Both the position numbers and the translations under genes were made by a program. Positions 1-6,652 of a stretch of 8,284 bases of DNA are shown here, one piece after another (position 1 is the first letter of the stretch; every line of letters starts with the position of its first letter). Source of the stretch: Elusimicrobiota bacterium. GTDB taxonomy: Bacteria; Elusimicrobiota; Elusimicrobia; 2-02-FULL-39-32. Location of the stretch: NCBI GenBank assembly GCA_023249715.1, contig JAHFCA010000057.1, forward strand, positions 1 to 8,284, read 5' to 3'. The notes under the pieces are model-generated. The model was not told the DNA's origin. It did not search any database and was given only the letters and a program-made list of their open reading frames with translations.

Positions 1-2
1 AA

Positions 3-935
3 GCGTTAATGGATCACGCTTCTTTAACCTCTAAAGTGGCCAAAAAATTTTCTCGGGATAAAAGTTCTCAAAGTAGCGGTTTTCTTTACTGGGCCGGGGC
101 GTTAGGCGCGAAAGGGTGGTATCACAGAACGAGAAGCCAATGGGTGCGGGCCTATTTTTCCGGGAAAAAGGGATACAATCTCCTGCAAAAAACTATCGAC
201 CTTAAGCCTGAGCTATATGACGCTTACTTGGGAATAGGAATGTATGAATATTATGCGGCCACATTGGGGCCATTTCTAAAAGTTTTGGCTTCCTTTTCTG
301 TTCGAGGAGATAAAGACAGAGCGCTCCAGTATTTAAATTTAGCTCAGTCTAAAAGTAAATATGTCCGTTTTGAAGCCGCCTACTTTTTGTGGAATGCGGC
401 TCTAGAGGAAAGAAATCTAGGGGAAGCCGTCCGCCGGGCACAGGAATTGGAGCATTTTTTCCCCCATAGTCCCCTTTTTAGATGGTGTAAAATTCAAACT
501 CTCTTCTATCAAAAAGATTGGGCCGCTGTTTTGCGGGAGTGTGACGAGTATATTGCAGAAAGCAAAAAGGCGCAAAATGGAAAGAACAATACATTTTTTC
601 TTTTGTTAAGCAAAGTGCATTATCACCAGGGAGCTGCCTTATTTAGTTTAGGAAAGATAGACGAAGCCCCCCTTTATTTTGAAAAATGTTTGGAAGATAA
701 AACTCCTTTTGCCGGTTGGAAGGTAATGAGCTTGCTCCGTTTAGGAGAATTGCGGGACCTAAAGGGAAACCGTTCGGAAGCAGAGAGGGCTTATCGCGAA
801 GTGCTCAATTTACCCGACTATTGGGATTCCCATTCAAAAGCCAGAAAAAGATTGTCCGAACCTTTTAAGCCTACTACCAGTCTGGAAGATGTGATGACTT
901 CCCCACTTCAGACTTGGAATTCCGATTTAAATTAA
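3..935 (+). CDS. TPR-like repeat protein, 5' end outside the window
   Basis: The frame is open from the first complete codon (position 3) to a TAA at 933-935. The first ATG is at position 9, but no stop codon precedes it, so the true start probably lies upstream and the protein is N-terminally incomplete here. Residue numbers count from that ATG. The visible 308 residues are mostly amphipathic helices with a tetratricopeptide pattern: an Asp-Ala-Tyr-Leu-Gly-Ile-Gly helix near 71-77, an Ala/Leu/Tyr-rich pair at 100-135, and two clearer TPR-like hairpins at about 203-230 and 240-266. Aromatic residues are unusually common (YEYYAATLGPF, 79-89). The general pattern is seen in bacterial envelope-associated TPR proteins of unknown role, which usually act as protein-binding scaffolds; no catalytic motif is visible. 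The last 20 or so residues leave the helical pattern, and the stop codon lies inside the long inverted repeat that follows. No specific function can be assigned. Confidence 0.8.
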   Translation, partial: ALMDHASLTSKVAKKFSRDKSSQSSGFLYWAGALGAKGWYHRTRSQWVRAYFSGKKGYNLLQKTIDLKPELYDAYLGIGMYEYYAATLGPFLKVLASFSVRGDKDRALQYLNLAQSKSKYVRFEAAYFLWNAALEERNLGEAVRRAQELEHFFPHSPLFRWCKIQTLFYQKDWAAVLRECDEYIAESKKAQNGKNNTFFLLLSKVHYHQGAALFSLGKIDEAPLYFEKCLEDKTPFAGWKVMSLLRLGELRDLKGNRSEAERAYREVLNLPDYWDSHSKARKRLSEPFKPTTSLEDVMTSPLQTWNSDLN

Positions 936-1099
936 CTCAAACAATTCAGTTGGAGAGCGGAATTCAAATGAAAATATGGCATTTTTTCTTCATAAAAAAG
1001 TTCGCGAATAGTTTCAACTATTCTCTCACTTTTTTGTTTCGAAAAAAAAGCCATATTTTCATTCTCGGTTCTTGCTTCCAACTGAATTGTTTGGGTTAA
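932..1099. repeat. Long TTAA-bounded imperfect inverted repeat, MITE-like
   Basis: The interval between the two convergent genes is a single large imperfect palindrome. The outer arms, 932-954 and 1077-1099, match at 22 of 23 positions as reverse complements; the difference is T at 937 against G at 1094, which would still form a G-U pair in RNA. A second block, 967-980 with 1050-1063 (core ATGAAAATATGGC), matches perfectly. The inner block, 981-1011 with 1018-1049, pairs with a few mismatches and one length difference, leaving a 6-base loop at 1012-1017. Only 955-966 against 1064-1076 is poorly paired. Symmetry stops at TTAA on both sides. TTAA at each end could be a duplicated insertion target, with element termini CTCAAACAATTC and GAATTGTTTGGG. 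No transposase is encoded. A compact non-autonomous element is the best reading; an unusually long terminator hairpin is the alternative. The palindrome is seen directly, while mobility is inferred. Confidence 0.85.
994..1035. terminator. Possible bidirectional terminator at the palindrome core
   Basis: The centre of the inverted repeat has A6 (994-999), then a stem GAATAG (1006-1011), loop TTTCAA and CTATTC (1018-1023), then T6 (1030-1035). Read from either strand this gives a hairpin followed by a U-tract, placed between two convergent genes that both need an end signal. The stem is AU-rich and contains mismatches (GTTCGC against TCTCAC), so it is weaker than a classical intrinsic terminator unless the longer flanking arms also pair. 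A further T7 run lies beyond the repeat at 1106-1112. Confidence 0.45.
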
Positions 1100-2976
1100 C
1101 CCCACTTTTTTTGCCAGAGAACAAAATTTAATAAGGTCCAGAGCCGTCGATGGTTGTCTCTCACTTTGTGGTTATGTTCCTCTAAAAGTTGGCGGACCCC
1201 TTCATACTCAACCAGGCCGGTTTTTTCTAGATTCTTTTTAGAAAGCACGTTTTCTATGAAAGGTCTTAAACTACCGGAAATCCAGGAAGGAACCGGAGGA
1301 TAAAATCCCATCTTCTTTCCTGTAAGAATAGAGGCGGGTAATCTACCCTCCATGAGTTTTCTTAAAGTCCATTTCAGGGTAGTGCCTCTAATTTTATAAC
1401 GCGCCGGAAGGGTCGTGGCAAATTCTACAATGCGGTGGTCCAAAATGGGAACACGCACTTCCAGAGAATGGGCCATACTCATGCGGTCGGACTTGACTAA
1501 AAATTCGTCTAAGAGAAGCGTTCTTTGCTGAACATAGAGCAGTTTTTCTAAATTTGTTCCGTTTTTAATTTCATTAAAATATGTTTGAAAACTTTCATAA
1601 CTATCATGGCCATTTAAATTATTTTTCATTGAGGGCGAATAAATTTTTTCTTTCTCTTCCGGTTTAAATGTTTCGTACCAGGCAAAATGACTTCTTTCAT
1701 AGGGGTTTTCAGCGCCACGAATAAAGGTTTTAATTTTGCGGTCTAAACTAACATTTTCCCACGAAACCGGCAGCGCATTTACGCAGCGGGAGAATATTTT
1801 TCTCAAAGATTTGGGCGCCATTCTATAGTAGCGGGCCCATTCTGTGGCCAAAAAAGTGGGGTAGCCGGCAAAGAGTTCGTCGCCCCCTTCTCCCCCCAGC
1901 GCCACCGTAATATTTTTGCGGGTGTATTCGCATAGGGTGTAAGTCGGTATGGCGGAAGGATCGGCGAAAGGTTCATCAAAAAAGTTATTAATTTTAAGAA
2001 TCGTTTCTTCTATGGCAGGCTTTAGCAAAATTTCATGGTGTTCTGTGCCGCAGCGCTCTCCAATCGCTTTTGCTCCCGCCTGTTCGCTGTAAGACTTCTC
2101 ATTGAAAAAGACGGTAAAGGTTTTGAGTTTTTTTGAGCTTACTTTAGAGGCGTAATAACAAAGAGAGCCGGAATCTAATCCGCTGGAGAGAAAAAGACCA
2201 AAAGGAACATCCGACCTCATCTGTATTTTAACCGCGTCTTGGAGCAGGCTGTCCAATTTTTCTTTGTAGAAATCCCAGCCGTAATCTGGAACCGCTTGAA
2301 AATTTATAGTCCAGTAACGCTGCTGGGTGATTGTTTTTTTAGAACCATCGCAAATCAGCATATGGCCCGGTTCCAATTTTTTTATCGCCTTATAAATGGA
2401 GCGCGGTCCCGGAACATACATCAGAGAAAAATAGTCATCCAACGCGGAATAGTCGATCTCTCGTGTACATTCCGGATCAACAAGGAGGGATTTAATCTCG
2501 GAAGCGAAGGAAATTCCATGGGCGTCTGCTCTGTAATACAAAGGTTTAATTCCCATTCTGTCCCGGACTAAGAGTAGGCGCTTTTGCTTGGAATCCCAAA
2601 GCGCAAAAGCGAACATGCCGTTTAAATGAGTGGCAAAATCCAATCCATATTGTTCGTAGGCATGGACAATTGTTTCCGTATCGGAAGAGGTTTTAAAGGT
2701 ATGTGCTTTTTCTTCTAAATCTTTTCGCAGCTCTAGGTAGTTATAAATTTCTCCGTTTAATATCACGGCAATATCTTTGGTTTCATTATAAAGGGGTTGG
2801 GATCCGGTGGAGAGATCTATAATTTTAAGACGGCGCATTCCCATTCCAAAATTATTGTCAAAGTAAAAGCCATCTTCATCGGGACCGCGATGCATGAGTT
2901 TTTCATTCATCGCATGAATAAGTTCTCGGGGAATAATTTGAGACTTAAAGGATAATTTTCCGCAGATGCCGCACAT
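1096..2976 (-). CDS. asnB: Glutamine-hydrolysing asparagine synthase family amidotransferase
   Basis: The family moves ammonia from glutamine to an ATP-activated carboxylate, in classical AsnB making asparagine from aspartate. The 626-residue protein has both domains. The N-terminal class II glutaminase starts MCGICG, with Cys2 as nucleophile after Met removal, and continues with HRGPDEDG (29-36), LNGEIYNY (73-80) and RDRMGIKPLYY (138-148). The synthetase domain has the ATP-pyrophosphatase loop SSGLDSG (264-270; SGGxDS in many relatives), the DEPFADPS segment (334-341), GGEGGDELFAGY (361-372) and KSDRMSMAHSLEVRVPILD (495-513). Length and motif order match full-length AsnB, including members in polysaccharide clusters that may amidate other substrates. 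The start is fixed by the Cys2 requirement. No Shine-Dalgarno is obvious upstream, and only 6 bases separate it from the preceding stop codon, so it is probably translated from the pcm-led transcript. Its TAA lies in the right end of the long inverted repeat. Family assignment is firm; the in vivo acceptor is not. Confidence 0.93.
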   Translation of the reverse strand: MCGICGKLSFKSQIIPRELIHAMNEKLMHRGPDEDGFYFDNNFGMGMRRLKIIDLSTGSQPLYNETKDIAVILNGEIYNYLELRKDLEEKAHTFKTSSDTETIVHAYEQYGLDFATHLNGMFAFALWDSKQKRLLLVRDRMGIKPLYYRADAHGISFASEIKSLLVDPECTREIDYSALDDYFSLMYVPGPRSIYKAIKKLEPGHMLICDGSKKTITQQRYWTINFQAVPDYGWDFYKEKLDSLLQDAVKIQMRSDVPFGLFLSSGLDSGSLCYYASKVSSKKLKTFTVFFNEKSYSEQAGAKAIGERCGTEHHEILLKPAIEETILKINNFFDEPFADPSAIPTYTLCEYTRKNITVALGGEGGDELFAGYPTFLATEWARYYRMAPKSLRKIFSRCVNALPVSWENVSLDRKIKTFIRGAENPYERSHFAWYETFKPEEKEKIYSPSMKNNLNGHDSYESFQTYFNEIKNGTNLEKLLYVQQRTLLLDEFLVKSDRMSMAHSLEVRVPILDHRIVEFATTLPARYKIRGTTLKWTLRKLMEGRLPASILTGKKMGFYPPVPSWISGSLRPFIENVLSKKNLEKTGLVEYEGVRQLLEEHNHKVRDNHRRLWTLLNFVLWQKKWG

Positions 2977-2982
2977 GATTAT

Positions 2983-3459
2983 TCAATGATTGTTTTGTTC
3001 CGAAATGCCCGCTGTGGGAGGGGTTTCCTTGCTCTTCTTTTTAAACTCTTCTTCCGTCTCTTTTAATAGAGCTGCCGCTTCCTTTTTTAGAGAAGAATAA
3101 TCCAGCTGGTGGGCGAGCGCTATTTTTTTTATAGAAATCCCCTTATCGTACTCTTGGGTTATTTCTTCCAGACTTTTTCCGGATTTTTTAGAAATAAGAA
3201 CCAGGCGCACGAGTTCCGACCTCCCCACGCCTCTGGCAAAATTCTTTTGCAGCCAAGATTGGGAAGTGGAGAGTTTCTTAGCCAAAAGAAGGAGGAACGG
3301 ATCTTTAGGTTTAACGACAGGTTCTTTAATTTTTATCTCTTCTTCAATTTTAGGGAAAGGGTCGGTGTTGGCTTGAGCCAATAGTAGAGAATTTGCTGTA
3401 AAGAGAGCAAGAGAGAGTATAAAAAATTTAATTTTGAATTTTTTTTCTTTGAGATTCAC
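2983..3459 (-). CDS. Small predicted exported helical protein, unknown function
   Basis: I do not recognise this protein. The frame is open from an ATG at 3516, but that start would overlap pcm by 89 bases and put 28 residues before the hydrophobic segment. A GTG at 3457-3459 gives an N-terminus of Lys-rich residues (NLKEKKFKIK), a hydrophobic core (FFILSLALFTANSLLL) and AQA, a plausible signal peptidase I site, so I prefer it; the protein is then 158 residues and overlaps pcm by 32 bases. The mature part has an acidic and basic linker with PVVKPKDPF, then a helical region containing GVGRSELVRLVLISKKSGKSL and EEITQEYDKGISIKKIALAHQLDYSSLKKE. These two units look like short helix-turn-helix-type modules, each joining a helix to a Gly-containing turn. 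The tail is Glu/Lys-rich. It lies 6 bases before asnB in the same unit and probably acts outside the cytoplasmic membrane. The start is uncertain. Confidence 0.7.
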   Translation of the reverse strand: MNLKEKKFKIKFFILSLALFTANSLLLAQANTDPFPKIEEEIKIKEPVVKPKDPFLLLLAKKLSTSQSWLQKNFARGVGRSELVRLVLISKKSGKSLEEITQEYDKGISIKKIALAHQLDYSSLKKEAAALLKETEEEFKKKSKETPPTAGISEQNNH

Positions 3460-4090
3460 CCTGCATGGGAACAAAACGGACTGGTAGGATCGTCTGCTTT
3501 TGCAGTTTCCCCGCAATTTTTTTAAGAAGGATTAAATCTTGAATTTCCCCTTCTCTGCCTACGGGAATGACCATGCGGCCGTTTTCTTTTAGTTGTTCCA
3601 TTAAAGGAGGAGGAACATTCTCCGGGGCGCAGGTCACTGATATGGCATCGAAAGGCCCAAATTCTTTCCAGCCTAAATAGCCGTCCCCTGTTTTTACTGT
3701 AACCTTGGAGTAACCGCTGCGATTTAAATTTTTTTGGGCAAAATTCGCCAAATCCGGAATAATCTCAATCGTGTAGATTTCTGCCACTATCTCTGCCAGA
3801 ATGGCTGCTTGGTATCCGGAGCCCGATCCCACTTCTAGAACTTTTTCTCCTTTCTTTAATTGAAGAACTTCCGTCATTAACGCTACGATATACGGTTGAG
3901 AAATAGTTTGTCCAAAACCAATAGGCACCGGTCTGTCTTGGTAAGCATCCATTTTGTTTTGTTCTAAAATAAAGAGATGGCGCGGCACTCTTTCCATCGC
4001 TTGAATGACGCGCGTATCGCTAATCTTTCTCTCTTTAATTTGGTTGTCCACCATCTCTTTGCGTAGTTTTATCCAATCTGAATCGCTCAT
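3428..4090 (-). CDS. pcm: Protein-L-isoaspartate O-methyltransferase
   Basis: Pcm uses S-adenosylmethionine to methylate L-isoaspartyl (and D-aspartyl) side chains in aged proteins, which lets the normal aspartyl backbone re-form; it acts in the cytoplasm. At 220 residues it has the usual bacterial length. Diagnostic features are PIGFGQTISQPYIVALMTE (56-74), containing the substrate-binding GQTISQP, then SAM motif I VLEVGSGSGYQA (84-95), the acidic strand end TIEIIPDLA (107-115), GDGYLGW (135-141), FDAISVTCAPENVPPPL (147-163) and GRMVIPVG (171-178), ending with the conserved PVRFVPM (203-209). The ATG is preceded by a strong Shine-Dalgarno, AGAAGG, with 5 bases between it and the start. It is the first gene of a three-gene minus-strand unit. 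Its last codons overlap the next gene. Nothing in the catalytic core looks damaged. Confidence 0.95.
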   Translation of the reverse strand: MSDSDWIKLRKEMVDNQIKERKISDTRVIQAMERVPRHLFILEQNKMDAYQDRPVPIGFGQTISQPYIVALMTEVLQLKKGEKVLEVGSGSGYQAAILAEIVAEIYTIEIIPDLANFAQKNLNRSGYSKVTVKTGDGYLGWKEFGPFDAISVTCAPENVPPPLMEQLKENGRMVIPVGREGEIQDLILLKKIAGKLQKQTILPVRFVPMQGESQRKKIQN

Positions 4091-4147
4091 TATATCCTTC
4101 TTACGAGTATATCAGAATATGATAAAATCATAAAACTTTCATGAAAA
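4091..4147. promoter_or_regulatory. Divergent promoter region between pcm and the glycosyltransferase operon
   Basis: Only 50 bases separate the two start codons, so both promoters must overlap. For pcm a candidate is -35 TTTTCA (4147 to 4142, reaching into the glycosyltransferase gene), a 17-base spacer and -10 TATCAT (4124 to 4119); this leaves room for the Shine-Dalgarno. For the plus-strand operon, TATGAT (4118-4123) or TAAAAT (4123-4128) could be -10 boxes, but no convincing -35 lies upstream. A start driven by either would leave a leader of only a few to about 12 bases, in keeping with the missing Shine-Dalgarno. The small palindrome ATGATAAAATCAT (4119-4131) is centred here and could bind a regulator. 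All of this is pattern reading by eye. Confidence 0.35.
4096..4101 (-). promoter_or_regulatory. Strong ribosome binding site of pcm
   Basis: On the minus strand this reads AGAAGG, followed by ATATA and then the pcm ATG. It is the clearest Shine-Dalgarno at any start in the window and settles the pcm start. By contrast, asnB and the glycosyltransferase gene have no obvious one. Confidence 0.75.
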
Positions 4148-5274
4148 TTCTGCACATTATCCCCAGCCTTGGCCTCGGCGGCACCGAGAAGATCCTCCAC
4201 CATATTTGTACTTCCAGAGAACTCAAAAAACAAGGGATTTCGCATGTCGTTTTATCCTTAAAAGGAGGTGGAGTTACCGAACAAAGAATTAAAAATTGGG
4301 GCGATAAGACCATAGAAGTAGAATTACTCAAATCTCCAGAAGGTTTGTTAGGAGGAATTATCAATTTTCCTTATATTTACTTTCAGTTACGGAAGAAGAT
4401 TCAAAAGATTAAGCCGGATATTGTTCACACTTGGTTGAGCCGTGCCAATGGGATGGGTCGCGTGGCATGTAAAGATTTAAATGTGAAAGTAATTTCCAGC
4501 TTACGAGTGATGGAACAGGAGAAATATTATCATCTTTTTGTGGAGCGCTGGACTTCAAAATGGGCTCATGTCATTACGGTAAACTCAAAATCACTAGAAG
4601 AATTTGCCATTCAAAAGATAAAGATTTCCAAAGAGAAAATAAAACTAATCCCAAATGGTATCGCTACAGATATAACTGCAAATATAAACGTCGTCCATTC
4701 ACTAAAGCAACGATATCCTTTTTTAAATGGGTTGGCTGTTGGCACCGTCTGCCGATTACACTATCAAAAAGGAGTGGATATTTTTTTAAATGCGGCAAAA
4801 ATTGTTCTCCAGAAATGTCCGGAAGTTAAGTTTCTGATCGCCGGAGATGGTCCAGAAAAAAAGAATTTAGAGAGAATAGCAGATAAACTTAAGATTACCA
4901 GGAGTGTAGAGTTTTGTGGGTGGGTACCAGAATCTTTTGAGTTTATCTCATTATTAAAGATTTTTGTCCTTACTAGCCGTTGGGAAGGCTGTTCGAATGT
5001 GGTTTTAGAAGCGATGTCCATGCAAACTCCAGAAGATCGGACCCCAGTGGTTGCAACCAATATTGGCGGTATCAAGGATCTAATAGAGAATGAAAAGGAG
5101 GGACTTTTAATTTCTCCAGAAAGTTCAGATGAATGTGCTGCAGCCATTCTGAGGTTGATTGACGATATTGGTTTAAGAAATTCATTAACTCTTAATGCTC
5201 TATACAAAGTGAAAAGAGAATATAGCATGGAGACAATGATAAAAGCGTATCAAAATTTGTATCAATCCCTATGA
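4141..5274 (+). CDS. GT4-family glycosyltransferase
   Basis: This is a GT-B fold retaining glycosyltransferase that moves a sugar from a nucleotide donor to a lipid-linked or other acceptor on the cytoplasmic side of the membrane. The 377 residues have the usual length. The N-terminal domain opens with MKILHIIPSLGLGGTEK, where the Gly-rich loop (11-14) is typical, followed by KPDIVHTWLSRANGMGR (91-107) and the linker IPNGI (170-174). The C-terminal domain has VGTVCRLHYQKGVD (200-213) with the expected Arg205 and Lys210, FLIAGDGPEK (231-240) and the E-x7-E pair Glu282 and Glu290 in SRWEGCSNVVLEAMS. The loop after the second Glu is odd: where relatives read about MGxPVVAT, this protein reads MQTPEDRTPVVAT, some five extra residues. 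It is the first gene of a five-gene unit and its stop overlaps the next start by ATGA. No Shine-Dalgarno is visible. Donor and acceptor are unknown. Confidence 0.92.
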   Translation: MKILHIIPSLGLGGTEKILHHICTSRELKKQGISHVVLSLKGGGVTEQRIKNWGDKTIEVELLKSPEGLLGGIINFPYIYFQLRKKIQKIKPDIVHTWLSRANGMGRVACKDLNVKVISSLRVMEQEKYYHLFVERWTSKWAHVITVNSKSLEEFAIQKIKISKEKIKLIPNGIATDITANINVVHSLKQRYPFLNGLAVGTVCRLHYQKGVDIFLNAAKIVLQKCPEVKFLIAGDGPEKKNLERIADKLKITRSVEFCGWVPESFEFISLLKIFVLTSRWEGCSNVVLEAMSMQTPEDRTPVVATNIGGIKDLIENEKEGLLISPESSDECAAAILRLIDDIGLRNSLTLNALYKVKREYSMETMIKAYQNLYQSL

Positions 5275-5963
5275 CCAACTCCTATAAAAATATAAAAGCG
5301 GTTTTGTTCGATTATGGCGGCACAATCGATTCGGATGGGGTCCATTGGAAGGACCACTTCTACCCTATTTACCAAAGCTATGGAGTCCCTTGGTCTAAAG
5401 AAGAATATGCTTCCCACTTTTATTATTCCGACGATACTTTAACGGAACGGAAGCTCAATGATTTGGGATTTAAAGATACAGTGAAACTCCAAGTTTCTTT
5501 AGTATTAAAAAAAGGAGGCTTCTTTTCGGACTCTCTTAAGAATAAAATTACGAGTCAATTTTATAAAGACTCCCTTAAAACTATTCAAAGAAATAAACCT
5601 CTTCTTAAAAAGTTAAGTTCAAAATATCAGCTGGGCATCGTTTCTAATTTCTATGGAAACTTGAAAACAATTTGTGAAGAGGTGAGTTTAACCCGTTATT
5701 TTACTTCCATTGCGGATTCTACCCGTGTGGGCTGTCTAAAACCCGCTCCGGAGATTTTTTATCATGTCTTAAACTGTTTTAAGTGTAAGCCCTCCGAGGC
5801 TCTTTTTGTAGGGGATTCTCTCACTCGAGATATGCGGGGCGCTAAAAAATTGGGGATGCGCCATATTTGGCTGCGTCAGGATGCGTACAAACAGATGCAG
5901 CCTTGTTGTAAGACCGATACTATCATTACTTCTCTAATGGAATTAGAGAAAATTCTCTTATGA
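5271..5963 (+). CDS. HAD-superfamily hydrolase-like protein
   Basis: HAD enzymes mostly hydrolyse phosphate esters through an aspartyl intermediate. The 230-residue protein keeps the fold's landmarks: motif I FDYGGTIDSDG (13-23) with nucleophile Asp14, motif II LGIVSNFYG (121-129) with Ser125, motif III Lys157 in CLKPAPEIF, and motif IV VGDSLTRDMRGA (180-191) with Asp182 and Asp187. A helical cap region sits between motifs I and II (about 24-105), as in the type I cap group. In motif I the second Asp (D-x-D) that acts as general acid in most HAD phosphatases is Gly16, so D-x-G. Members with DxGGT exist, but the missing acid makes ordinary phosphatase activity less certain. It overlaps the preceding stop and the following start by ATGA, so it is probably made together with the glycosyltransferase and nucleotidyltransferase. 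A sugar-phosphate or phosphorylated intermediate is the natural substrate guess. Confidence 0.88.
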   Translation: MTNSYKNIKAVLFDYGGTIDSDGVHWKDHFYPIYQSYGVPWSKEEYASHFYYSDDTLTERKLNDLGFKDTVKLQVSLVLKKGGFFSDSLKNKITSQFYKDSLKTIQRNKPLLKKLSSKYQLGIVSNFYGNLKTICEEVSLTRYFTSIADSTRVGCLKPAPEIFYHVLNCFKCKPSEALFVGDSLTRDMRGAKKLGMRHIWLRQDAYKQMQPCCKTDTIITSLMELEKILL

Positions 5964-6652
5964 AAATTACCTCAGGCGGAATCATTGCGGCAGGGGAAGG
6001 GAGCCGTTTTAAAAAAGCGGGTCAAACTCTCCACAAGCCGATGATTCCCGTGAATGGAATTCCTCTCATGGCGCACACCTTAAAAAATTTTCAGGAATGC
6101 GGCATAAAGAGAATCGTCATTATTTTTAATGAAAACGAACAGGACTGCGTGATTTGGGCTAAAGAACATTTTCCAACACTCAATATAGAATTTATTGTAA
6201 AATCTACTGCCTCCTCTTTTGAGAGTTTTTCTCTCGTTGGGCGCCAGTTAGGAGGGGGGCGTCATCTCATGACTACGGTAGATTCCCTTACTTCTCCTCA
6301 GGAGTTTAAAAAGATGCTTTCACACCCTTTGCTCGCGAGCGAGGCTCTTTATTTAGGGGTGACTTCTTTTGTGGAAGATGAAAAACCTCTTTGGGTAAAA
6401 ATGAGCGGCAGAGAGAATAAAATTATAGAATTGGGCGGCAAGGAAGGGTCTCACGCTACCGCTGGTTTTTATGGCGTGCCCCATTCCATTTTTTCGTTAA
6501 AAGAGACGACTTCTTTTGCTTCTCTAAGAGAATTTTTGAAATGGGCGCTTGCAGCGGGTACTCCAACCTATGCAGTTCCATTAGGGCCAGTGTTCGATAT
6601 CGATTCCCCAGCCGATGTCAAAAGCGCCGAAAAGGGATTATATAAAGCATGA
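5960..6652 (+). CDS. Small sugar-nucleotidyltransferase-like protein
   Basis: Such enzymes join an NTP to a phosphorylated sugar, polyol or small molecule, giving an activated donor and pyrophosphate. The 230-residue protein has the family's Rossmann-like signature GGIIAAGEGSRFKKAG (6-21), then KPMIPVNGIPLMAHTL (26-41), which holds the usual Lys-Pro after the loop. TTVDSL (105-110) places Asp108 at the likely metal site, ATAGFYGVP (166-174) corresponds to the substrate-binding segment, and FDIDSPADV (212-220) gives the second metal-binding Asp, as in IspD/GlmU/LicC-type proteins. There is no C-terminal left-handed helix domain, so it is not a full GlmU. The start overlaps the HAD stop by ATGA and its own stop overlaps the ATP-grasp start by ATGA. 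A 6-base palindromic stem (AGAGAA, then TTCTCT) just upstream of the start may modulate re-initiation. Base and substrate preference cannot be told from sequence alone. Confidence 0.85.
   Translation: MKITSGGIIAAGEGSRFKKAGQTLHKPMIPVNGIPLMAHTLKNFQECGIKRIVIIFNENEQDCVIWAKEHFPTLNIEFIVKSTASSFESFSLVGRQLGGGRHLMTTVDSLTSPQEFKKMLSHPLLASEALYLGVTSFVEDEKPLWVKMSGRENKIIELGGKEGSHATAGFYGVPHSIFSLKETTSFASLREFLKWALAAGTPTYAVPLGPVFDIDSPADVKSAEKGLYKA

Noticed and set aside
914..1099. A 61-residue reading frame across the intergenic region
   Set aside because: It is an accidental frame through the inverted repeat, overlapping the end of the TPR gene; its composition (Phe/Lys-rich) follows the A/T tracts and no start signal is seen.
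2239..2571. A 110-residue plus-strand frame inside asnB
   Set aside because: It lies antisense to a strongly conserved AsnB coding region, with no domain pattern of its own.
1096..2976. Interpretation as an exosortase-linked or N-acetylglutaminylglutamine amidotransferase
   Set aside because: No exosortase, acetyltransferase or peptidase partner genes are next to it; the sequence supports only the broad AsnB family.
4764..5228. A 154-residue minus-strand frame inside the glycosyltransferase
   Set aside because: It is antisense to conserved GT4 motifs and has no recognisable features.
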